From assembly GCF_019578655.1 (NCBI RefSeq), contig NC_063258.1:18232802-18296801 (forward strand): DNA of 64,000 nucleotides. Direction: 5' to 3'. The DNA is from Ricinus communis. Its lineage: Eukaryota > Streptophyta > Magnoliopsida > Malpighiales > Euphorbiaceae. Positions 35,381-46,499 of this stretch are shown piece after piece. Numbering within the stretch: the first letter of the stretch is position 1; each line of letters begins with the position of its first letter. Under the pieces are notes generated by a model that saw only the letters and a program-made list of their open reading frames with translations, searched no databases and was not told where the DNA came from. Both the position numbers and the translations under genes were made by a program.

Positions 35381-36818
35381 TGAACGGGTTGTCGAAGCCC
35401 TTCAAAATAAATTACTGATTTTCCTAAACTAACTTGTAGAAATAGTGAAACCAGGTCGAATCCCAAGGGAACCAATGTGAATAGCTTCTCAAAGTAAAAT
35501 AAAAAGGGGGTTTTGAATGTTTGAATCAAAATTATAAATAAGTAGAAAATGATGAAGGCTGAATATTAAAGTAAATAAAATCAATCTTAACAAATTTCTA
35601 ATTCAAGAGTGCTAATTTCATCCAATTGTAACCATGATCATAGGCTAAAATATCAATTCTTCTATTCAAGTACTTAGTCTACTTATTCGAAAAAGCCGCA
35701 ATAAGTATAATTCTCCTAATACAATTGACTCAAACCTAACATCCAAATCAAGACTTATCATTAGTCAACTGGGCACGATAGCGTTCCATATCAACTTAAT
35801 TATAGCATTAAGAATAATGAGAATGACTAAACCAAAATTAATTTAATTGAGATAACTGCAATGAAATAACCTTGTTCCTTTATTTCTCTAGAGCCTATCA
35901 TGCAAGCTATGTAATTCGAATAAGCCGTAATCACACACACATGAGCCAGCTCCTTGCTACTTGTGTCAATCGTTCATGGCAATTACGGATCACAAACTCA
36001 AAGTTTAGCAATAGAAAAATTAACATCAAAGTTGAGTCGTCAGTTTAATCAATATCAATAATTCACAAATAATAAGAACAAGAAATAAAGAATACTTGAA
36101 TTAAAAAAGAATTCTGTTAAGCACAAAGCCTCATAAAATCATAATTGGAATTTATTCACTCTTGAATTAGAAACTAAAAACTTAGCCACTCATGGTGGAG
36201 TAAGAATTCACAAGAATTGTAGAGAGTAGAAGAAGAATAAGAATATGAATAATCAGCTCAAAGTATCTAGTCGTCCTTATATAGGAAGTAAAACCCTAAA
36301 CCCTAATAGTAGAATCCTTATAAAAAAGAAATATGCTTCCTATTTAATCTTATCCCTATAAGGAAGGATAAGATTAAGAGTGATCTAAATAAATTAAAAC
36401 CCTAAATACATGGAAGAAAGTTTTATTAATCTAACACTTCCAAAAATAAAGGAAATTAACTAGGGATAGGTCCACCACAAATTAATCTCCGAAATTTGAA
36501 GCTCTCATTCACATCTTTTAGCGACTCATGGGGCGTGGTCACGCCTTATTGTGATAGTCTTCCGCATGATTTCTCACGGAGCTCATGGCTGTAAGGCGTG
36601 GTCACGCCTTGTCGACAGTGCAGATTTCTGCACCTCCTCTAAAAGACTTGGTTTTTGACAAATGATGATTTAAAACATGTCTTTAGGCTGGATTTTGCTC
36701 TATCCTTGATATTTCATCACCTAAGCCAGAATAAACAGAATTTCCATAATTAAGTACATTATTCAACCAAATCGCAAGGAAATTAAACACAATAAATATA
36801 ACTATTTGTGACCTATCA
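35381..36818 (-). repeat. 5' LTR of the second gypsy element
   Basis: Bounded by TGAACGGG (35381) next to the PBS and by ...CTATCA (36818), so the minus strand reads TGATAGGTCAC...CCCGTTCA with TG...CA termini, 1438 bp. It contains two short inverted repeats around 36531-36610. No partner LTR is present in the window, so the outer edge rests on the terminal motif. Confidence 0.7.
36531..36610. repeat. paired hairpin motifs in the gypsy LTR
   Basis: AAGGCGTGGTCACGCCTT at 36593-36610 has 8-base arms around a GT centre. A near copy, GGGCGTGGTCACGCCTT, lies at 36531-36547. They lie in the LTR, where they could form stem-loops or be protein-binding sites. Confidence 0.7.
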
Positions 36819-39800
36819 CCCCTTAACCCATGAGTTTTAATTGAAACTCAACAATCAATTCCTTTTGTATTAAGATCTAGGCTTATATAATAACCATTTT
36901 GTTTAGTTGAATAATGAATTCAACTGAATACTATACAGCGAAAGAATTAATTATGGAAAGCTGAATAATAAATTTCCAAGAGTTTGGGCATAAAAGTAGT
37001 CACACTTTTTTTCTTATGTATCTATAAAAAGTAATTATACTCATACCAATCTCTAAAAGACATTACAAATAGCCCATAGCTCAATAATTGTAAAATTTAA
37101 TGATTTGGCAAACAATTACTTTCTGCGTGAAAATCATCATCGTACTTTTTGAATATAGTTATTAAGACTCCAACGACACTAGACATGTGGCACTACTTTC
37201 GCGGTTGTTTTCTAACGCTCATCGACTCGACATTAATTTAGAATACTACCCTTACACTTTGAAAGCGCCCTTACAAAGATCTTGTTCGTGCTTAGAAGCG
37301 TCCTCACGTTACAAGTCATATAACCTTCTTCCATATTTTATATTTCTCTTTGGTTTTAAACGCCTTCATGCTTTTCGAAGAGAAAACTCTTTGGGGTCTT
37401 CTAAGGAGTCTTTATACGCAGATGACCAGCTTGACTAAATGGAAAGCACCCTCGCGCTTCTCAAGTGCCCTCGCACTTCTCAAGTTTTCTTAAGACATTC
37501 TTAAGAAGCTTAAGATACTTTTATCTAATCCTTATTTCCTTAAGACACTATCACATAAATATTCAAACAACTTATTAGCAACTCTCAATTTGGGTGTTAA
37601 GATTAAAATAGACATCAATTGACCTTTAAATCAACATAAAGAATAAAATATACTTAAGAGTCACTTTCTCTCTCATTAAATTTAAGGAAAGATAATGACT
37701 CTTAAATCATTATACTGAGAGATAATAAATTCAAAAGTTTCTTAGAAGCCTAATCTTTACATATACATTCTATAATAAAGAAGAAAAATGATTTAAAAGT
37801 CTTAAAAATACTCCATACTCCCTATATGTCTCTCTATTAAATGATAAACAACTAACTTCCTATAATTTATCTTGAAATAAGAGAATAAATTAGAAAAGAG
37901 ACTGTAACTTTAAAAAAAAAAATCTATACATATATATAAAAGTCATTTTGTCTTTTCTTAAATTTAAAGAGAAAAAATATAAATCTTAAATTCTTTTAAA
38001 GAATGAAATCTCTTAGAGATCTAACTTTTACATATATTACTAATAATAGAAAAGAAATATAATTTAAGAATTGATTGAAAATAATCATATATTATAAAAA
38101 TTACCCTTGCTATGGAATGCCAATTTTATAAATAAACTAGCAGTATTACAAGCACTTTAGTCTATGTTATAGATGAGTAATATATATTTAATTAAAAATA
38201 AATTAAAATATAAAATGTTGAAATATATTTATTGTTAATCATACCATCTTTTCGAACTGATAAAAGAGAAAAGAAGACGATATATTTATTGGCTGAAGAA
38301 AAAATATTTATAAAATGATAAAAATAAGTCTATTTTTATATTATATTATTTATTTACTCGAAATTTTACTTCAAAATAACAGTAATAAATTAAATTAATT
38401 TTTTTAATAAACTCATTAAAATGAATAATATCAGAATTTTGTTACATATTATTATGGTAATTTATTATTACAATTTATTTTTTTAATTATAGATAATTAA
38501 TTAGTATTAATTTAAATAATTATTTATTTTTATATCTTTTTACTAATTTAGATCGTCTATATATAACTTTTAATTATTTATACAAGTTAAAATAATAAAG
38601 ATGAAATCTTATATTTATTAACTACAACTAATTAAATTTTAAAAAATAAATATAATTTTTGAATAAATAAAAATAATATATTTAGTTGATTAATAATTGA
38701 ACAATATATATAACTCACTAATCTAGTATTTAAATTTTATTAATAACTTGTTAAAATTAAAATAAAATCAATTTTTATAAATTTATAAAATATAATACAT
38801 TCATTAAATTAAAATAATTTTTAATTATATTAACAAATTATTAAGTTTAAAATAATTTTAATTTTCATAAGCTTATACGGTATATTAGAATCACTACTCA
38901 TAGCATGTAGTTCAATCTTATGATTCCTTAGATTCTAAATTTAACGGAAAATGGTATTTTATTATTAAATAATAATACAAAAAACATGGGTTATTAAAAT
39001 AATGAGAAAGCAGCACCAGAGGTGGAATTTTTATGGACCTAACCTGGACGTTTAGGCCTACATGTCAAACCTATACGTGGAGTTAATATTATTTATATAT
39101 TTTTATTTTATTAAAAATGGAATATATACGGCATTTCTTTTTTTACAAAAAATTATTAACTCGGAAAAAGAAAAAACCTACTAAACGTGTGTTATTTATG
39201 TTTAATTGGAAACGACCTTTATAAAATGCATTGTTGGTAGAGGGTCAATTTTTGACCCTTAAACTATTTTTGGCCTTTAAACTATTTTTCAAGGTTCCAT
39301 TTAAAACTGGTTTCTTAGCTTAATTATGTCAAAATTTTCTATTGATGGACTGACTTGTTTTAAAATTCTTTAGCTGAAAATTTGAATAAAAATTATTTCT
39401 TTATTTTTTGATAATGGGAATGATTAGCTTCGGCTTCAAATAACTCGTTATAACTTGTATTTTTCGAAATCAGAAGTATGTCTTTTAATTTCATTACTAA
39501 TGATTTTGAAGATAAAATTTTAATAAGAATGACATATTTTTCTTTAATTTCTTAAATTAGTTTTAACTAGCGTTTAAATGATAGGAATATAAAAAATATA
39601 AAATGATTGAAATATAAAAATATAATTAAATTGAAGCTATTTGATTTATTTATAAAAAATCTTAATATATAATTGAATCAGAGAGTTGAACTTAAAAAAC
39701 AATTTAGATACCAAATTGAAATTTTAGCCAACAAAACTGAGATATAAAATATGCTTTCTATTTTTCTTTAAAACTACAGTTAAATATAAGTTTTACACTT

Positions 39801-39879
39801 AGAAATAAATACTATCAAAAAGATACGCCATATTAAGTTTGTAGAATGAATGAGTAAATTAATGGATTAGACTTTTAGG
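36819..39879. other. AT-rich intergenic DNA
   Basis: No supported gene. About 37170-37520 is less AT-rich and carries a direct duplication (ccctcgcgcttctcaagtg then ccctcgcacttctcaagtt, 37449-37486). It may be an old LTR scrap, but no LTR termini or internal domains are visible. Confidence 0.5.
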
Positions 39880-40505
39880 CTGTATTTGATATATTTGATA
39901 AAGTGTAATAAAATATAATGTAATCAATTAAGTAATAGAATCAAAGAAGCAATGAAATATTAATATATTCATTACTCCATTATCATATTTGGTTATATTA
40001 AAAAAATAAATGTGATTTAATGTAATTATAATTTTTATCTTATTCTTTAATTTAATTATAATAGTTAAGATATAAATAAATTATTAAAATAAATTATTTA
40101 AAAATAATATTAAACTTTTTATTTTTTAAAATATTATCAATTTTCGAAATTCAGTCTTCGGTCGCTGGAATCCGATCACAAGTTACAGGGATTTGGTCGT
40201 CGATCATCAGAATCTAGTTATTGGTCGCCAAAATTTGGTCTCGGTCGCTAAAATCCAGTCATTTGATGGTAGCGGTTGGAGGTGTTTACATTATATTGAT
40301 AAAAAATAAATATAAATATATTGTAAGTAATCATGATTACATAGATTTTATGTGTATTAAATACTACATCAAATTGTGGATAATGGATTACACAGTGTAA
40401 TTATTATTATATTACATCAAAAAAATAACAACCAAATAAAATAATAAAGTATGTAATGTAACAGTGATTCTATTACATCCTTCATTACATCATTTACCAA
40501 ATATA
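39880..40505. mobile_element. MITE-like element
   Basis: The left end ctgtatttgatatatttgataaagtgtaat and the right end (reverse complement tatatttggtaaatgatgtaatg) are imperfect inverted repeats, and both arms are rich in gtaat/attac blocks. The centre (40150-40265) holds four ggtcg(c/t)-starting repeats. No target duplication was established. Confidence 0.45.
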
Positions 40506-40656
40506 ATTTTGATTTAATAGGAGAAGACAATAAAGCTCGAATGAAGAGCTCGACTGTGATCCTCCACTTTCCTATTCTAATGATAAAAAAAGGCACAAAT
40601 ATAAAAAAAAAAAGTGTAATACGATTTCAATCTTTAATAATTATTAGTAGATAATC

Positions 40657-41042
40657 TTTTTTGACAAAAAGGGATATATGGTTACAAATTGTAATAAAAA
40701 GGTATTTTACTTTTAAAGAATTTCGATTTGTAAAGATTTAGTCATTTTCATTTTGATAAGTTATTATTATCATGTTGTTTATATCTAATAACATGTATTT
40801 AAAGCTTAACAAGTCATAATATCTTATTTGACCATTAAATTATAGTTCAAGAAGTCACTAGTCCAATGAAATCAATTTAACGGTCAAATAATAATATTAT
40901 AAATTGTTAAGCTCTAAACTCATATTATTAAACATGAGCACCATAATAATGATGGTTGATTAAAACGAAAATGACTGAATTATCAACAGTGAAATACTTT
41001 TATAGTTTATAACAACATATTTCTTTTCATTTCAAAAAAAAC
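40657..41042. mobile_element. 390-bp foldback-like MITE, copy 1
   Basis: The left arm (ttgacaaaaagggatatatggttac and gtcattttcattttgataa) pairs with the right arm read in reverse (gaaatatgttgttataaac and gtcattttcgttttaat), giving an almost full-length palindrome. A second copy lies at 58109. There is no ORF. Confidence 0.55.
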
Positions 41043-41117
41043 CATATACTACTAAAATCTTCAATGATTGAAACTATATTATTTTTCCTTTTGTACTTAT
41101 CTCTAAAAAATTCGTGG

Positions 41118-42130
41118 TTAAATACTATTTACCTCTTGAGGTTTGTTCTAGTACATGATTTGGTCATTGCATTTTGTTATTAATCAAAACTTTCTTGAAT
41201 TTTAATAAAACTAAATTACTGCGAGCAATATTCCGTCTTTGAACGGACTAAACTGGTAATTTAAGATTATAATTTGATCATTGAACTTATTATCAAGTAT
41301 CAAACTCGTCTAAAATTAATGTTACTATCAAATTAGAGTAAAATTTTATTTTTAGCACAAGTTAACTTTAGTGATATAATATTCTTTTACTTGTTTATAT
41401 CTTTTATGTTTTAGCATAATTTAATTCTAAAAAATTTAAACATGTTAAAATACTTACTTTGTTTAATATTATTTAATTACTATATAGTTTAATTTTATAT
41501 TTTTAAATAAAATAAATAGTTATAAATTATTATTTTTATTAGACAATAAAGCTAACCTATATTAAAATAAAAAATTTACTCGTATTAATTTTATTTGAAT
41601 GATTGATAAAAAGTTTCATTTTCAATATATAAAATTATTAATGATTTTCTTCATTTATAGTATATTTATCGACTTGGTGTCTAGATTATTTTACTAGATT
41701 AAGACATAATTGTTCAATTTAATTTTTTAATATAGTTTAACTATAATATACAATTAAAATAACAATAGAATGATATAGTAATTTAATAATATTAATGTAA
41801 ATATAAATAATTTTAAAATATTTAAATTTATTTGAATTAAATTGTATTGTAAAATAAGAAATTTAGAGCAAGAAAAAACATTAAATTTATTATTTTAATT
41901 AGACACTAAATTAATTTATACTAAAAGTAAAATTTTATTTTAATTTAATAATAATATTAATTTTGAATGAGTTTGATATTTAATAATAAATTTAAGAATC
42001 AAATTGTAATATTAAATTATCAGTTTAGTCCTTTAATTAACATAGAATGAACTTATAGTTAGTTTTATTAAAATTCAATAGAATTTTAATATAATAAAAA
42101 AAATATAAGAATCGACCGGTGTATTACACC
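41118..42130 (+). mobile_element. 1.1-kb long-inverted-repeat element, copy 3
   Basis: Left end TTAAATACTATTTACCT as in copy 1, with the same internal order and orientation as copies 1 and 2 (gtatcaaactcgtct; centre with cttggtgtctagattattttactagatt). The right outer end is altered or truncated, so the exact limit is uncertain. It lies only about 75 bp from the 390-bp foldback. Confidence 0.55.
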
Positions 42131-44250
42131 AAATCTCTATCCAAAAAGCTAAGAGGCTTAATTTTGATTCTTTAAAAACATTGTTTGTTAATCCTAATCT
42201 GTAGGGTTAAAAGTGTAATTTTTATTGTTAATACTTTCGTAGAGAGAGTCAGAATAACAAGTGTCTTTATCTAAAGCTAAAAAGGTGCTGACCCTTGATG
42301 TACAACCTATTCAATTCAACATATATAAATTTTAAAAAGAAAAAAGAATATATGATATGTGTTATGATGGGGTGTGTGCAGAGGAGGCCTGTCCTCTTCT
42401 CAGCCTGTCTGAAATCGTCTGAGATTAGATCCTTTCAGTTTAGTTGTGTTTTTCTTAAAGATTTTTATTTATTTATTAAAATTTAATAAAATTAAAATAT
42501 CTTCTTAATAATAATATCTATAAAAATAAATATTTATCTAAACTTAATATATATATTTTATAATAATAAAAAATATATGTATAAATATCTTATATTTTTA
42601 TTAAATAATTTAATAAATTTTATTACTTAAAATTAATAAATATATATTAATTATTTATATATTTAACATATAAATAGAAATATACATTAAATTTAAGTAA
42701 AATATCTTAAAGAAAAAAAAAGTAATAGAGTAGGTATTTAAGATGATTAAATCAGAAAGTTATATACTAATCTGTCTTTATGTATTAACTATTTTTAATA
42801 TTCTAAATTGTATCTCCATTCATAAGAGAATGAAATATCAAATAATAAATTTTATATATAAATAAATATATATATTTTTTAAATTTATCTTTTATCTTAT
42901 ATTAAATGTATAATATTTAAAAGAGTAAATTTAATAATATTTTGTGAACTAATGACAATAATAAAATCAACAATATAGGAAAAACATAAATAAAATTTTA
43001 TTTGAAAAATAAAAAATATTGCTAGAACTAAGATCTTTATATATATATATAATTTAGTAGTATATATAATTTATATTTATATTTACTAATTTTATTTTTA
43101 ATATCATATTTTTTTTAAATAGGTACATTAATTCATATTCTCCTTAATCAATACTATGTTCTCTTTCAACACCTAAGCTTTTCTTTTTCTTTGATGATCT
43201 CAACGAGGGAAACTATTGCGTGCAAACTAAGATTTAATAATGTTTTGAATAAATCCAAATAACAACATTAAATTTTATTGACCAGATTTGTGGTGAATAA
43301 GGTTGAATTATCCAATGATGCCTTACTTTCTTTTTTCTAGAAAAAAGAAATCGGTTTTGACCTGTTAAATTTTTTTTATTGAAATTCTAATAAGACTTTA
43401 GAGGTTGTAATTCAGTAATGTGTTGCAACAAAATTTTGTTATTATTTTATTACTAATATTTTTAAAGAAATTGCATATTTTGTTAAAAGAAATTATATAA
43501 AATTAAACTAATATTAGATTAAATACATATTGACTTGTTGCAACAACACATCAAAGTATGAGAAATAACAAACAATTCCAGCCTAGGACAATTATATGGA
43601 AATATGAAAGAAGCTTATCGGCAAATGCAGACACCATTAATCTACAACAACCCTTCGAACTACAATTATAGTATTCTTTTTTCTTGGTTCCATATTTACA
43701 TAGAACAAATAATCGGTATTGGTTGCTTGGCCAGGATGATATAAGAATGCATCTATTGGATTTCAAGATTTTTAGTCTAGATAAATCAAGTAAACAATAT
43801 CAAGTCCTTGAGTTGGGTCTAAAACTTGTCGTTAGGGAGCTACAAAGGACGAGGGAAAAATTTAGCTACTGTTTGGTGGTATATAGGTGGCGAAAATGGC
43901 GGTGAACGGTAGTTATAGATGATGGCGGGTTCAACTGAAAAATTAAAAGATGTAAATTTTCAAATTTTGAAATCATTTAAAACCACATAAAATATATAAT
44001 GAGGAAGCAAAAAATAAGTACTAATAGTATCTCTAACTGAAATTAATGGTCATGTTATTGAATTGTCTATATTGTTGTTAGTCTTATGTTTCCTAAAAGA
44101 AAAGAGATATTCTAAAAATTGAGAGAGAAGTTTCCTTTTCAATTTACAAACTCAACTTTAAGCCCTATCTTTTCATATTTTATTTTCTATTGCTTAAAAT
44201 TATATTTTCTTCCATTCAACTCCAAATAAAAAGATGTTCAAAAAATAGGG
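42131..44250. other. AT-rich intergenic DNA
   Basis: No supported gene. ORFs at 42295-42486, 43551-43766 and 43684-43905 have no recognisable domain. A less AT-rich patch near 42365-42430 is unexplained. Confidence 0.5.
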
Positions 44251-44415
44251 GCTTTCTCCTTTCGTCTAAGGTTTCAGTTGTTTTTTGATCTTTAATGATC
44301 CACATCTTTATTTGTATAACAATAAGTAGTTTCTTTAGTTCTCCCTCCCTAATCTTTTCAGTCAGTCGCATTTACTCTTTTCATCCCTTTCTTTAGTTCT
44401 TCACCTACCTTAGTT

Positions 44416-45130
44416 ATGGAACCTGATACTTCCTTAATAAATGACCTTAGTGCTTCTACTAACAATCTTAATTGTACTGAACCATTTTTAACGCTTCATA
44501 CTAATAGTGAAAAGGGTAATTAACATAAGAAAAAAGTTTTGGTGGGTAAACTTATTTCAGCCAAGAACTTAAATGCTCTTATTATTAAAGAAGCTCTAAC
44601 AAGGGCTTGGAAAACAAAAGGAACCTTCCAGATCCAATGTTAGCTGAAAATTTGTATGTCTTCTCCTTTGAGCATGAAGTAGATGCAAGATTCATTTTGG
44701 AAGGAAGGACCTGGTTAGTCAATAACAATATGTAATAATCAAGGAATAGCCCTCCAATACCCATTTGGAAAGCCTAGACTTCAGCACACTACCATTCTAG
44801 GTTCAGGTCCATGGTGTCCCACCAAACCAACTGAATAAAGAAATTGCAAATATTACTAGGAGATTATTCGCTAGCTTAAAGGAGGTGGACTTCATGCAAA
44901 AAGATTTGATGGGATGGCAAACTTACTTAAGAATGAAGGTTATGGTAGTCTTAACAAAGCCTTTGCTTACCGAGTTCTTTAGTAAAATAGGGGAGAATGA
45001 GAAAAAATGGTTATCCTTCATAATGAACCGTTGCTTGATTTCTATTTCAAATATAGAATCATAGGACATGTGCTTAAAGCTTGTAGGCTAGAGGAAGATG
45101 AAGACTATTAAAACTAACTTAAAAGAGAAG
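44416..45130 (+). pseudogene. LINE-type ORF1 (DUF4283 domain), frame-broken
   Basis: The start ATG at 44416 follows a C/T-rich stretch resembling a plant LINE leader. Shifted frames then give LVGKLISAKNLNALIIKEAL, TKGTFQIQ, EVDARFILEGRTWLVNN, VQVHGVPPNQLNKEIANITR and MNRCLISISN-type sequence. These are the successive blocks of the plant DUF4283 region found in LINE ORF1 proteins and related domesticated genes. Multiple stops show it is dead. No RT of LINE type follows. Confidence 0.6.
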
Positions 45131-45930
45131 TTTAAATTTGGAGCTTGGTTGAAGGCGTCACAGCCTGTGTTTAAGTCAGCTTTGCTTGCTTCATGAGGTA
45201 ATCAACAAGGGAACCCAAGTCGGGAAACCATACTGGCTATTAGCAATACGGTGGAGAACACACTAAAAAGAGAAATAAGGGAGCAGACAAGGAGACGTGC
45301 CTTGGGAAAGGCATCAATGAAAAGGATAGGTTAAGGGGCCCCGATAACAACGGCAACAAGGCAGCAAAAGCAGCTGCAAACTTCGAAAAGATTGAGGAAA
45401 CTTGTATTCCAGGCTATAGCAAGAAGATAACTGCTAATTTAAGCAAAGTTAAGATACTAGAAATATAAGAGACTATTGCCAAAAAGGTAACTCTAAGCTT
45501 TTGTTCTAAGGTCAAAAAGATTCCGGCATCCCTCTTATTTTAGAACCTTTTGATGAACTGGGAAAATCCCTTGTTGGAGCTAGACCATGCCTATCTAACC
45601 CTTTAAATAATAAGGCCTGAAGTAGCTATAAGGCCCATCAGGCCAACTTTCCATCCTTCATCAAAACTGAATCCAAAACTTTCTGCCCTCTTTTAGCTCT
45701 CTTTAGCCTAGCCCAACAACCACTCTGAAGTTCAAACTGGACCAAGCATTTTTTGTATTAAGGTCCCTTTTTTTAGCCTCACCAAATCCAATCGTTGTAC
45801 TCTAAGGAAACAGACCTTCCATACTAGTTTTCTCTTTTTACAAACCCTAGAAATCTCGAGATTCTTTCAAACAACTTGACTTGGAATGACGATAAAGGGA
45901 ATGAAGAGAGTTTTTCACTTGAGGCTTACG
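45131..45930 (+). other. probable remainder of the LINE ORF1 region
   Basis: Less AT-rich DNA that is frame-broken throughout. Lys/Gly-rich basic stretches fit the variable C-terminal part of DUF4283 proteins, but I see no CCHC knuckle or endonuclease start. It could equally be unrelated. Confidence 0.3.
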
Positions 45931-45948
45931 ATCGAGTTCTTTACTCTA

Positions 45949-46371
45949 TGGATCAGGTTGACTGTCATTGTGGTGTTCCTGCAAGAATTTAGGTATCATG
46001 GTCTGAGAAGAACCCTAGATGAAGGTTCATAAAGTGTGCTGAACAAAGTTGCAGGTTCTTCATGTGGTATGACGAGCCATTCATCGAGCATATATACTAT
46101 TGTCTTAACAAATTGAAACTAGGCAGAAGTTACTCTAGGCAGGGAGTTATTTTTTTTAAAGTTTTTGGCTGAAAGGGCAAGTCATGAGAACTTTTTGGAA
46201 ATGGAGTTTGAGATTACACTGCTAAAGGAAAAAATGAAGCACATGGCTGAGAATGAGAAGCATTTGAAGGCATTGACGCCAATGAATCCTTTAAATTTCC
46301 TTTGCTGTATTTGTTGCTATTTTAGTGTATTTCTTCTTTTTTTTAAAGTCAAAGTGTTTGTGTTAGATTAT
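45949..46371 (+). pseudogene. GRF-type zinc-finger protein, frame-broken
   Basis: From the ATG at 45949 the frame reads MDQVDCHCGVPARI, stop, VSWSEKNPR, stop, RFIKCAEQSCRFFMWYDEPF. This matches the GRF zinc finger (CxCG...RxFxxC...CxFFxWxD). After a frameshift, 46165 onward encodes a coiled-coil-like stretch (ITLLKEKMKHMAENEKH) and a hydrophobic segment (FLCCICCYFSVFLLFF). This zinc finger, coiled coil and membrane-anchor plan is common in small plant GRF proteins. Two stops and a shift make it a pseudogene. GRF proteins are often amplified with transposons (family knowledge). Its position right after the LINE remnant may reflect co-mobilisation. Confidence 0.65.
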
Positions 46372-46499
46372 AAAGGACGCTTTTGGATTTTAGTCAAGAG
46401 GAATCTTGTGTCAGGATGGCATGGTTTATATCGGTTGATGCGACTAGATGGATGGTATGTCATAAGTGATGTGGTTTGGTAAGAAAATAAGGTTGTGAG

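Larger units (their letters stand above)
33320..36818 (-). mobile_element. second Ty3/gypsy Athila-like element, truncated at its 3' side
   Basis: On the minus strand: LTR (36818 to 35381), perfect tRNA-Asp PBS, gag, zinc knuckle, linker and half of the protease, then an abrupt end near 33320 in AT-rich DNA. RT, integrase and the 3' LTR are absent from this locus. The protein remnants resemble those of the first gypsy element (KYAKFLK linker, DLGASINVMP), so both belong to one lineage though the LTRs differ. Confidence 0.8.

Noticed and set aside
37187..37438. 83-codon ORF in a less AT-rich patch
   Set aside because: No recognisable domain; the patch looks more like an old LTR scrap with small duplications.
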